24,193 nt of DNA from JBOICV01 sp050740255. Its GTDB lineage: Bacteria > Pseudomonadota > Gammaproteobacteria > Nevskiales > JBOICV01. A program made the translations under genes and the position numbers. Positions 1 to 7,265 of the stretch are shown here, piece by piece (position 1 is the stretch's first letter; each line of letters opens with the position of its first letter). Below the pieces are notes generated by a model. The model was not told the origin of the DNA and did not search any database. It saw nothing but the letters and a program-made list of their open reading frames with translations. The stretch lies in NCBI GenBank assembly GCA_050740255.1, contig JBOICV010000022.1:1-24193 (forward strand). Reading direction: 5' to 3'.

Positions 1-44
1 GCTTCCCGCTTGTACTCCGGGCTGTACTTCTTCCTCGTCGACAT
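1..44 (-). CDS. IS3-family transposase OrfA, N-terminal fragment (runs off left edge)
   Basis: Only the first 14 codons lie in the window. Read on the minus strand from the ATG at 44-42 they give MSTRKKYSPEYKRE, the usual opening of the small helix-turn-helix OrfA protein of IS3-type insertion sequences, which binds the element ends and is made together with the OrfB integrase by frameshifting. A strong ribosome binding site (AAGGAG) lies 5-6 bases before the ATG. The bases beyond it (about 45-95) look like the subterminal part of such an element, with a GGACACTTT-like stretch on the minus strand. Whether the element is complete cannot be known because it continues outside. The identification rests on a short peptide, so it is good but not certain. 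Confidence 0.7.
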   Translation of the reverse strand, partial: MSTRKKYSPEYKRE

Positions 45-95
45 GAACACTCCTTCGGCTCATCATGAGCCTTCTCGAAAGTGTCCGTGATAACG

Positions 96-117
96 GGGTA
101 GAACCCGGGTAGAACCC
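96..117. repeat. Tandem 11-bp direct repeat beside the IS end
   Basis: Two perfect back-to-back copies of GGGTAGAACCC occupy 96-106 and 107-117. They lie between the IS3-type orfA start and the first complete gene, so they may be part of the terminal region of the element or sit just outside it. The rest of the gap to position 219 shows no gene and no convincing promoter. Confidence 0.6.
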
Positions 118-219
118 CTCCGCTCGAATGCAACATAAGTATCATCGGCCCTTCAACTCCTGGAGCTACACCGGCTTTTTGTTGGCGCATTTCACCGCAC
201 ACCCGTCCCACTTGCACAA

Positions 220-3027
220 ATGATTGACACTCACACCGCGATCCCCCGACCGGAACTCCCAATCCGTGCGGTTTATGGCATGTTCTTTCTTTCGGGGATG
301 GGGGCGCTGATCTTCGAAAACGTCTGGTTCAGCCAAACCGGCTTGATCGTTGGCAACACGGTCTGGTCGGCGGCGCTGGTGGTCGGTGCTTTCATGGCGG
401 GTCTAGCTCTGGGGAATGCGCTGGCCGCGATGCTGGCCTGGCGCTGGCGCAACTTGGTCAGAAGCTACGGTCTACTGGAAGTGGTCGCGGCCGTATCCGC
501 TAGCGCGTTAGTACTGATATTCCCGTTTCTGCCTACGCTGTTCCGGCCACTGATGTCGCCGTTCCTGGACGACACTGCAACGCTTAACCTGATCCGCTCC
601 GGCATCGCCTTCGCACTAATGGTGATTCCGGCCGCTGCCCTCGGTACGACCTTGCCGCTGCTGTCCAAGCCACTTGAAGCGGCGACCGGCAGCTATGGAC
701 TCGCCCTGGGTCGCCTGTACGGCGTCAACACGCTAGGTGCCGTCGCAGGGACGCTGCTGGCGGAACTAGTGCTTATCCCGGCGATCGGGTTGCGTAGCAG
801 CGGCTTGTTTGCGGCGGTTTGCAATCTCACTGCCGCCATGTTCGCCCTCCGCATCGCCGCCCATCCGTTCTTCCACCAAGCCGTCAGCCGCTTCAGAATT
901 CCGCAGCTGGGTGCTGATTCAAAGCGCATTGTCGCCGCCGCTTTCATCGCCGGAGCTGTTTTCCTTGCGCTTGAAGTCATATGGTTTCGTTTCCTGGTTC
1001 TCTACTTCAGCGGCACCTCACTGCTTTTTGCCGTGATGCTTGCGATCGTCCTGACTGGGATCGGGCTAGGTGGGATGCTTGCGTCGCGTTGGTTGAGCCG
1101 GGGTTATCCATCCGGGCCAATGGCACGCCTGGCGGCCGCGGGCGCTGCGATCGGTGTAGTGGGCGGGTACACCTTTCTCGACCCGGTCTGGTCGGCCCTG
1201 TCATCGGTACCCGAGCTGCCGAAGTTGGCACGCATGGCAGGCACGTCAGCCTTCCTGATGGCTCCGGTCGGTCTGCTTTCCGGGGTGCTGTTCACGGCGC
1301 TGGGGGATCAGCTCCGTACGCGTATTGGAGACGCGGCTGCGACCACCGGAGTGCTGGCACTCGCTAATACCTTGGGCAGTGTTGCTGGGTCCCTGGTTGC
1401 GGCGTTCGTCCTGCTGCCAACCCAAGGCATTGAACGATCCGTTTTCGTCTTGGCGGTTCTGTACGTGCTGATGGTGACGATGGTGCCCGTCGAGGGTGCT
1501 CGCTGGCGGCAGCTGGCGCCAGTAATGGCGTCAGTGATTGCGCTGGTCCTGTTTCCCTTCGGCAGGTTAGTAGAAACCGTACATCCGCGGGTCGAAAAGC
1601 GTTACGGAGAACAGATCGTGGCGGCACGTGAAGGTATCGTCGAGACGGCGTTCTATTTGGCCAAGGATTTCCTCGGTGCACCCCTGTACCACCGGTTAGC
1701 CACCAATGCCTACTCCATGTCCTCCACGTCGCCGCTTGCGCAACGCTACATGCGGTTATTCGCCTACCTGCCGGCGGCTCTGCACCCGAAGATCGAACGT
1801 GCACTGTTGATCTGTTTCGGTGTGGGCGTCACCGCCCGCGCGCTGACTGAGCTTCCGGACGTGAGGTCCATCGATGTCGTCGACGTTTCGCGCGACATCC
1901 TTGCCTTAAGTGAGATCGCAAACCCGCCGGGGCAGTCCCATCCCTTGCGCGACCCGCGGGTCGTCGTGCATATCGAGGATGGGCGGTTCTTCCTGCAGCA
2001 GACCGATCAGCGCTTCGATCTCATCACTGGCGAACCGCCACCGCCCAAGATGGCCGGCATGGCATCGTTGTATTCGCGCGAGTATTTCCAACTGATGCGC
2101 TCCCGCCTCAACCCGGGCGGAATTGCTACTTACTGGCTCCCGGTGCTACAGCTGGACGGTCGCGAGGCCTATGCGATTATCCACGCGTTCTGCGACGCGT
2201 TCGAGGACTGCTCCTTGTGGTCCGGGGCGGCGTTCGAGTGGATCCTTATGGGCAGCCGCGGCGGAATTGCACCGGTCAGCTACGACCACTTTTCACGCCT
2301 GTGGTCCGATCCTCGGCTGGGTGCGGAACTGCGTCGCATCGACATAGAAACCCCTGAGCAACTCGCGGCGCAATTCATGGAGGACGCAGATCAGTTGCGC
2401 TCGAGGACTAGAAACATCCCGCCGGTGGTGGACAATTTCCCGAAGCGGATATCGTCCGATTCCAGGATCATCAGCTTCGACCTGGTCAACGCATGGATGA
2501 TAGATAGTGTCCGCACGCGTGCCGCATTCGAGGACAGCGCATGGATTGCTCGGGTTCTTCCTCGGTCGCTGACCGCGGGTACCAACGAGGAGTTTGATTT
2601 TCGGGTTTTCGCGGACCTTGCCTTGTTTCTCGGGTCCGAAGTTACCCACTACAACGTCTGGAGCAATGTGGCGGCCGTTCTTCGCAACACGCAACTGGTT
2701 AACCTGCCCCGCTGGATGCTGGGCAGCGACGCGTGGAAGCTCGCGATCGTGGCGCAGCGGACTCCAAGTGATCCCGTCGCGGCCGAACACTTGGCCATTG
2801 ACGCCGTGGCTAACCGCAAGAGCCCCGGCAAGGACGCTGAGCCCACCGCGTTCGCGGCCATGACGCCCAAGGGTCAGCTCGTCACCATCTTCCGTCATTG
2901 CCTGGCAGGGCAATTCAGGCAGGCCCATTCGCTGATGCCCTTGATTCCACAAGAACGGCATTCAGACCCTGTTCACGCCCAGTTCTTCGAATGGGCGGCT
3001 AAGGACTGCATAGCCAAAACTCGATGA
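220..3027 (+). CDS. Membrane-fused spermidine-synthase-like protein (MFS/SpeE-type fusion)
   Basis: This 935-residue protein begins with about twelve hydrophobic segments (residues 17-448), followed by a Rossmann-type methyltransferase/aminopropyltransferase domain (about 460-690) and a roughly 240-residue tail I do not recognise. The membrane part looks internally duplicated: the E-N-V-W-F region at 33-37 recurs as E-V-I-W-F at 252-256, and the NTLGAVAG segment at 170-177 recurs as NTLGSVAG at 383-390. In the soluble domain the nucleotide-binding loop is ICFGVGVTA (531-539) and the acidic strand is IDVVDVS (551-557). Where spermidine synthases carry the catalytic Asp (D-x-x-DP region) it reads DLITGEPPPP (600-609). 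True spermidine synthesis is therefore doubtful; an unknown substrate at the inner membrane is more likely. The ATG at 220 has no clear Shine-Dalgarno, so the start is provisional. The gene follows an IS end and may be acquired. Confidence 0.8.
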   Translation: MIDTHTAIPRPELPIRAVYGMFFLSGMGALIFENVWFSQTGLIVGNTVWSAALVVGAFMAGLALGNALAAMLAWRWRNLVRSYGLLEVVAAVSASALVLIFPFLPTLFRPLMSPFLDDTATLNLIRSGIAFALMVIPAAALGTTLPLLSKPLEAATGSYGLALGRLYGVNTLGAVAGTLLAELVLIPAIGLRSSGLFAAVCNLTAAMFALRIAAHPFFHQAVSRFRIPQLGADSKRIVAAAFIAGAVFLALEVIWFRFLVLYFSGTSLLFAVMLAIVLTGIGLGGMLASRWLSRGYPSGPMARLAAAGAAIGVVGGYTFLDPVWSALSSVPELPKLARMAGTSAFLMAPVGLLSGVLFTALGDQLRTRIGDAAATTGVLALANTLGSVAGSLVAAFVLLPTQGIERSVFVLAVLYVLMVTMVPVEGARWRQLAPVMASVIALVLFPFGRLVETVHPRVEKRYGEQIVAAREGIVETAFYLAKDFLGAPLYHRLATNAYSMSSTSPLAQRYMRLFAYLPAALHPKIERALLICFGVGVTARALTELPDVRSIDVVDVSRDILALSEIANPPGQSHPLRDPRVVVHIEDGRFFLQQTDQRFDLITGEPPPPKMAGMASLYSREYFQLMRSRLNPGGIATYWLPVLQLDGREAYAIIHAFCDAFEDCSLWSGAAFEWILMGSRGGIAPVSYDHFSRLWSDPRLGAELRRIDIETPEQLAAQFMEDADQLRSRTRNIPPVVDNFPKRISSDSRIISFDLVNAWMIDSVRTRAAFEDSAWIARVLPRSLTAGTNEEFDFRVFADLALFLGSEVTHYNVWSNVAAVLRNTQLVNLPRWMLGSDAWKLAIVAQRTPSDPVAAEHLAIDAVANRKSPGKDAEPTAFAAMTPKGQLVTIFRHCLAGQFRQAHSLMPLIPQERHSDPVHAQFFEWAAKDCIAKTR

Positions 3028-3076
3028 GGATGTTGCCTAAAACGGCTCTTGTTAACCCTGCTACCGGCTAATCACA

Positions 3077-3640
3077 GTGCCGATTGTCTCTCCCCAACTC
3101 TGGGCCCTCGGCGCTTTAGCCGCTTTTGGAATTCTTGAGCTCACTCAGCGCAAGGGCGAAGCGGCGAAATCGCTGAAGACTTCCGCTGCGGATCGCGGCA
3201 GCACCTCGCTTATTGTCTTTTCCTACGTTGTTGTCGCGACCTGCCTAAGCCTGAAGTGCTCCGACAACTGGATCAGCCCGCCGTGGCAATGGGTGTTTGT
3301 AGTCGTCGCTTGGTCGGGCGTGGTGCTGCGCAAAGCTGTAATGCGTACGCTCGGTGCTTACTACACACGTACGCTGAAGTTCGCAACAGGGCAGAAGCTC
3401 ATCACCGTCGGACCGTACAAATACATCCGGCATCCGGGTTATCTGTCGTCGCTGATGATCTGGGGTGGTGCGGCCGCAGCCTCGGGCGCTTTGGTCGGTG
3501 CACTGATTGCGGTCACAGCCTTGCTGGTGGCGTATCTCTACCGGATACGTACTGAGGAGCAAATGTTGATGGCGGTACTCGGGGAAACCTACGAGGAATA
3601 TCGCAAGCGCAGTTGGCGCTTGCTGCCATTTATTTTTTAA
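3077..3640 (+). CDS. Isoprenylcysteine carboxyl methyltransferase family membrane protein
   Basis: A 187-residue protein with four to five hydrophobic stretches (about 6-21, 43-60, 70-85, 125-153). Its conserved C-terminal half carries GPYKYIRHPGYLS (112-124) and R-T-E-E at 158-161, followed by a Y-E-E-Y-x-K segment and a terminal R-L-L-P. This is the signature of the ICMT/phospholipid methyltransferase superfamily, which uses S-adenosylmethionine to methylate small hydrophobic or prenylated substrates in the membrane. The bacterial substrate cannot be told. The start is the GTG at 3077, the first start codon after an in-frame stop at 3053-3055, and no good ribosome binding site precedes it. 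The gene lies 49 bases behind the spermidine-synthase-like gene in the same direction and is probably co-transcribed. It ends 11 bases before the inter-gene terminator hairpin. Confidence 0.8.
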   Translation: MPIVSPQLWALGALAAFGILELTQRKGEAAKSLKTSAADRGSTSLIVFSYVVVATCLSLKCSDNWISPPWQWVFVVVAWSGVVLRKAVMRTLGAYYTRTLKFATGQKLITVGPYKYIRHPGYLSSLMIWGGAAAASGALVGALIAVTALLVAYLYRIRTEEQMLMAVLGETYEEYRKRSWRLLPFIF

Positions 3641-3644
3641 GCCG

Positions 3645-3678
3645 CAAAAAAAGCCCCAGCTCTTGCAAGCTGGGGCTT
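3645..3678 (-). terminator. Rho-independent terminator between converging genes
   Basis: An 11-bp perfect stem (3651-3661 with 3668-3678) around a six-base loop. On the minus strand the stem is followed at once by a run of eight T (3652-3645), the classic intrinsic terminator for the small gene ending at 3692. On the plus strand only a weak T-rich stretch follows, but the hairpin may also stop transcription from the methyltransferase gene ending at 3640. Confidence 0.88.
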
Positions 3679-3691
3679 CGTGCCTTTACCG

Positions 3692-3949
3692 CTACTTTTT
3701 GCCCTTCTTGTGTTTCTTGTGCTTGTGATGCCCCGGATGCCCGAAACTGCGATGGTCATCGTCGTCATCAAAAATACCCAACGGGTCAAGGTCAGGCGCA
3801 TCGCCCGGGCGCGGCGGCCGTGGCGCTGGGCCCGGCGGATTCGGCAGGTCTATGTCCGGCGGATCAGGCAGATTGGGTCCTGCCATGACCGGATTTGCCA
3901 GCATCAAGCCCAGGGCTCCGACTAGAAACGCGAATAAATGCTTTCTCAC
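3692..3949 (-). CDS. Small secreted Pro/Asp/His/Lys-rich protein, unknown function
   Basis: An 85-residue protein starting at the GTG at 3949-3947, chosen because AGAGGG sits eight bases upstream and the signal peptide then begins properly. A TTG at 3967 would add six residues. Residues 1-23 form a signal peptide (MRKHLF, hydrophobic core, cleavage after VMA), so the product is exported. The mature part is low complexity: a proline-rich stretch (24-56) with repeated N/D-L-P-x-P-P units, five consecutive Asp (61-65), then a tail with six His (66, 71, 74, 75, 77, 80) alternating with Lys. That composition could bind metal ions or polyanions, but this is inference. No family is recognised. It has its own terminator at 3645-3678 and is divergent from the DUF4403 gene. 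Signal peptide, ribosome binding site and terminator together argue it is real. Confidence 0.72.
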   Translation of the reverse strand: MRKHLFAFLVGALGLMLANPVMAGPNLPDPPDIDLPNPPGPAPRPPRPGDAPDLDPLGIFDDDDDHRSFGHPGHHKHKKHKKGKK

Positions 3950-4064
3950 GCAATAGCCCTCTTTCAAACTTACGTAAAATTTCGACCAGATTCAGAGACG
4001 AGGGTTCGCACGAATATGAACGCTTTTCGACTGTCGCTGCCAGCAGACAGATTGGAAAAACCGG

Positions 4065-5504
4065 TTGTCTAATCTTCCTGTGAACCCTTTCAGCCGCCGC
4101 GACACCATGGCCCTGGCAGTCCTGGTGCTGCTATTGGGGGTGCTGATTTGGTTGTTTGTGCCGCGCGACTTTGCGCTGCTGGACATTACCCAGCGGCCGA
4201 CCCCTTATGTTGAGCCGCGCCCACTCGCGGAGCCGCCGTTATCCTTCGTGACGATTCCGATTTCGCTGTCGATGCAGGAGCTGGAGCGGCGTGTCAACGC
4301 GGAACTGCCCGAGAAGTTTGTGAACAAGCAGAAGAAATACGCCGGCCGCAGGCTTGCAGTGTCGGTGGTACGCACCGGACCCGCAAAAGTCAGTGGTAAG
4401 GGCAAGGTATTGCGGCTTCAATTTCCGCTAGCCTTTTCGGTTTACGGCAAGCGTGAAAGTCTTTTCAAGCCCAGGATTAAAACTAATGGCGCGTTGACGG
4501 TGTTCGCGGAGTTCGAATTGGGCATTGCGGAGGACTGGACCCCCAAGGTCGAGTCGCGCGCGACATTTCGTTGGGACAAGAAGCCACGCCTGCGTTTCGG
4601 TCCGTTCAGTATCCGTGTCAGCGAGGCGCTGGGCGAGGAAATCCAGGAGGCACTGGATAAAAAAGCCGCCGATCTGCGCAAAAAGGCCCGCGAGTCACTC
4701 GATTTCAAGGCCAAAGCGGAAGACGGCTGGAAGCGTCTGCATGAACCCCGCCTGCTGCGCGAATCCCCCGAGACCTGGTTGGCCATCCAGCCGCGCGATC
4801 TGTTTCTCGAACCACTCGAAGCGGACGATGCGACCGTTCGGCTGAGTCTGGGCATTAGCGCGGTACTGACTACTCACCTGGGCACCCGGCCGCCGTCCAC
4901 GCCGCTGCAGCCCCTGCCATCCCTGAAACAGCGTCCACCGGCGCAGCGCGGCTTCGACATCCGCGTGCCGGTGTTCGTGAACTACGAAGGCCTGCTGACT
5001 GAGCTGCGCGCGTCGCAAACCGGCCGGGAAATCGAACTGCCGCAGGGTACGGTTACGCTGCGCGATTTCGAGGCCTACACCGCCGGCCGCGAGCTGGTGA
5101 TCGGTGTGAGTTTCAAGGGCGATGCCGACGGTTGGTGGTGGGACACGCAGGGCAAGGTGTACTTCACCGGCGTGCCGGCTTACGACCCCGATGCGCGCCA
5201 ACTCCGAGTGGATAATTTCAACTTCACCCGCGAAGTCGACAACCCGCTGGTGCGGTCGGCCACCTGGATACTGCAAGACCGTTTGCGCCAGGAAGTTGCG
5301 CAGCAACTGGTATGGGATGTGACCGACAGCATTCTGCGTGCGCAGGAAGAGTTCAATCAGGACCTGAATCGTTCGCTTGGCGAAGGCATGCAACTCTGGG
5401 GCGAGGTTATTTATCTCAATTTCGAAGACTTGCGGACCGAAGCCGAGGGCATGGCGGTGAATCTGCGTGCGGGCGGAGAGCTAGCCATTCTGCCGACGCC
5501 CTGA
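4065..5504 (+). CDS. DUF4403-type membrane-anchored protein
   Basis: A 479-residue protein with one N-terminal membrane segment (about 15-33) and no lipobox. The rest is therefore expected in the periplasm, tethered to the inner membrane. The body shows two similar beta-rich halves joined by a charged helical stretch (about 186-225, E/K/A-rich). Recognisable DUF4403-like parts are the SLSMQELERRVN region (67-78), the GWWWDTQGKVYF strand (356-367) and the RVDNFNFTREVDNPL region (381-395). The function of the family is not established; I suspect a lipid-handling fold but cannot show it. The start is uncertain: the TTG at 4065 has GGAAAAA upstream, while the GTG at 4080 and ATG at 4107 have no better site. 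The last would leave the hydrophobic segment at the very N-terminus. sspB follows 26 bases later. Confidence 0.72.
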   Translation: MSNLPVNPFSRRDTMALAVLVLLLGVLIWLFVPRDFALLDITQRPTPYVEPRPLAEPPLSFVTIPISLSMQELERRVNAELPEKFVNKQKKYAGRRLAVSVVRTGPAKVSGKGKVLRLQFPLAFSVYGKRESLFKPRIKTNGALTVFAEFELGIAEDWTPKVESRATFRWDKKPRLRFGPFSIRVSEALGEEIQEALDKKAADLRKKARESLDFKAKAEDGWKRLHEPRLLRESPETWLAIQPRDLFLEPLEADDATVRLSLGISAVLTTHLGTRPPSTPLQPLPSLKQRPPAQRGFDIRVPVFVNYEGLLTELRASQTGREIELPQGTVTLRDFEAYTAGRELVIGVSFKGDADGWWWDTQGKVYFTGVPAYDPDARQLRVDNFNFTREVDNPLVRSATWILQDRLRQEVAQQLVWDVTDSILRAQEEFNQDLNRSLGEGMQLWGEVIYLNFEDLRTEAEGMAVNLRAGGELAILPTP

Positions 5505-5530
5505 CTACCAACTGTTAAACTTTTGTGATC

Positions 5531-5947
5531 ATGGCTAAGTCCCAGCGCCCTTATCTGATCCGCGCCTTGCACGACTGGTTGCTGGACAACGGGCATACGC
5601 CGTTTCTGCTGGTGGCTGCGGGCGAACCCGGCGTGATGGTGCCGCCACAACATGTCAGCAAGGACGGCAAAATCATCCTCAATCTCTCGCCGCGGGCGGT
5701 GCAGGGTTTGCAACTGGGCAACGAAGAGATTCGTTTTACCGCCCGTTTTAGCGGCGCTTCGTTCACTGTCATTGTTCCGCCCGAAGCGGTGCTGGCGATA
5801 TATGCCAAGGAAACCGGCGAGGGCATGATGTTTGGCGAGTCGACGACAGGCGAGGGCAAATCCCAGGCTGATACGCCAGATGCCGAACCCCCGCCGCCGG
5901 CCGGCGATGGCGGCGGCAAGCGCAGTCATTTACGCTTGGTGAAGTGA
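5531..5947 (+). CDS. sspB: ClpXP protease specificity-enhancing factor SspB
   Basis: A 138-residue SspB, the adaptor that delivers ssrA-tagged stalled-ribosome products to ClpXP. The folded domain (5-102) matches the enterobacterial protein closely: RPYLIRALHDWLLDN at 6-20, PGVMVP at 33-38, LNLSPRAV at 50-57, and VLAIYAKETGEGMMF at 87-101. A flexible acidic and Pro/Gly-rich linker (103-131) leads to the terminal LRLVK, the ClpX-docking tail seen in SspB. The ATG at 5531 is used; a GTG two codons upstream (5525) is possible, and neither has a clear ribosome binding site. In many gammaproteobacteria sspA precedes sspB, but here the DUF4403 gene does. The stop codon is the first base triplet of a perfect palindrome that may help terminate transcription. 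Confidence 0.93.
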   Translation: MAKSQRPYLIRALHDWLLDNGHTPFLLVAAGEPGVMVPPQHVSKDGKIILNLSPRAVQGLQLGNEEIRFTARFSGASFTVIVPPEAVLAIYAKETGEGMMFGESTTGEGKSQADTPDAEPPPPAGDGGGKRSHLRLVK

Positions 5948-5967
5948 TCCGCGTATAGCGCGGATCA
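5945..5967. repeat. Perfect palindrome overlapping the sspB stop codon
   Basis: Nine-base arms (5945-5953 and 5959-5967) around TATAG, beginning with the TGA stop of sspB. No T-run follows, so it is not a standard intrinsic terminator. A second small hairpin with a related GTATAG loop (5978-5982 with 5989-5993) lies immediately downstream. Confidence 0.75.
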
Positions 5968-6050
5968 TCCTGAGCGAGCGCCGTATAGGGCGCGAGTCGA
6001 AGGCTCTGACGCCCAGATTCTTCGTCGCTTCACTCCTCAGAACGACAGAA
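5966..6050. repeat. Imperfect inverted-repeat intergenic element
   Basis: The segment between converging sspB and the acyl-CoA dehydrogenase gene is built from two inward-facing, related halves. The left reads CATCCTGAGCGAG...CGAAGGCTCTG. The reverse complement of the right reads GTTCTGAGGAGTGAAG...CGAAGAATCTG. The centre is near 6013. It resembles the widely scattered 'TTCTGAGCGAAGCGAAGAATC'-style repeats found between genes in many bacterial genomes. Only one copy is in the window, so the repeat status is inferred from its structure. It may form a long hairpin in RNA from either strand. Confidence 0.55.
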
Positions 6051-6055
6051 AACAA

Positions 6056-7198
6056 CTAAAAACCCAGTTGCCGGGCGGCCAGATCCTTCATGATTTCGCT
6101 GGCGCCACCGCCAATGGACAGCACCTTGGTCTCTCGGAAAATGCGCTCCACCTTGGCGCCACGTATATAGCCCGCCCCGCCGAAAATCTGTACCGCTTCG
6201 CCGGCCACGTATTCCAGATTGGAAGTGGCCAGATTTTTCAGCATGCAGAGTTCGGCGACCGGCATCTCTTTTTTATCGAGGCGCCAGACCAGGTTTTCCA
6301 GCGTGGCCTTGACCGCGTTGGTGCGTGTGGTCATGTCCACCAGTTTGTGCCGTATCACCTGACTCTTGATCATGGGCTTGCCGAAAGTCTGGCGTTCCTT
6401 GGCATAAGCCACGCATTCGTCAATACAGCAGCGCGCCAGACCATGCGCCTGTGCGGCCAGGCCCACGCGCTCGTCGTTGAAGTTGTGCATGATGCTGATG
6501 AAGCCGGCGTTTTCGCGCCCCAATAAATTAGCCGCGGGAACCTTGCAGTTGTCGAAATAAAGCGCGGCCGTATCCGAGCACCACCAGCCCATTTTCTTCA
6601 GCGGCGTGCGCGTGAATCCTGGCGTGTCGGCTTCCATGACCAGCACCGAGATGCCGCCCATGCCAGCTTCGCCCGTACGGACCGCGATGGTGCAAAGGTC
6701 GGCGCGCATGCCCGAGGTGATGAAGGTTTTACTGCCGTTGATGACATAGTGGTCGCCTTCACGCCTTGCGCTGGTCTTGATATTGGCGACGTCGGAGCCG
6801 CCCGAAGGTTCGGTCACGGCCAGCGCGGCAATTTTTTCACCGCTGAGCACCGGCGGAATAAAACGTCGCTTCTGTTCCGGCGTACCGACCGCAACAATCG
6901 GTGGCAGGCTGATGTTGAGGCTGTAGAGCGCGGCCATCAAACCACCGGAGCCGGCGCGCGAAAATTCCTCGACCAGCACCAGCCCGTAGAAGCGATCCGG
7001 CGTGGGCATGCCACCGAGTTCCTCCGGGTAACCGAGCCCCAGCAGCCCCAGTTCCGCCGCTTTGCGGTAGAGCTCACGCGGGACTTCGCCGGCTTCGTCC
7101 CAGGCGTCAATATGTGGCGCAATTTCCTGCTGAACAAAACGCCGCACCTGCGTGCGGAAAGCTTCATGTTCCTGGGTGTAGTAAGGACTGGCCGGCAT
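6056..7198 (-). CDS. Acyl-CoA dehydrogenase family flavoprotein
   Basis: A 380-residue protein of normal length for the family, which oxidises acyl-CoA thioesters to 2-enoyl-CoA with FAD and passes electrons to ETF. Domain order is normal: helical N-domain (7-120), beta-domain with LAVTEPSGGSD (126-136) and the NGSKTFITSG segment (154-163), and helical C-domain with ERQTFGKPM (268-276) and QIFGGAGYIRG (337-347). The position used for the catalytic Glu in medium-chain enzymes (the YEG-T/S motif) is GGGAS here (363-367). A Glu in NDER (E243) sits where isovaleryl- and long-chain-type enzymes carry theirs, so activity is likely retained. The ATG at 7198 is chosen over an upstream start at 7252 because GGAG lies nine bases before it and the family N-terminus begins there. 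It follows the GlcD-type gene by 67 bases. Confidence 0.9.
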   Translation of the reverse strand: MPASPYYTQEHEAFRTQVRRFVQQEIAPHIDAWDEAGEVPRELYRKAAELGLLGLGYPEELGGMPTPDRFYGLVLVEEFSRAGSGGLMAALYSLNISLPPIVAVGTPEQKRRFIPPVLSGEKIAALAVTEPSGGSDVANIKTSARREGDHYVINGSKTFITSGMRADLCTIAVRTGEAGMGGISVLVMEADTPGFTRTPLKKMGWWCSDTAALYFDNCKVPAANLLGRENAGFISIMHNFNDERVGLAAQAHGLARCCIDECVAYAKERQTFGKPMIKSQVIRHKLVDMTTRTNAVKATLENLVWRLDKKEMPVAELCMLKNLATSNLEYVAGEAVQIFGGAGYIRGAKVERIFRETKVLSIGGGASEIMKDLAARQLGF

Positions 7199-7265
7199 TG
7201 GTGATGACTCCGTAAGTGCGCAGCAGATTAGCGCAATACGCGCACGTCCCAAAGGGAAACAGGCG

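Noticed and set aside
3680..3925. Plus-strand open frame opposite the small secreted protein
   Set aside because: No ribosome binding site, Arg-rich composition, and it sits over a minus-strand gene with signal peptide and terminator.
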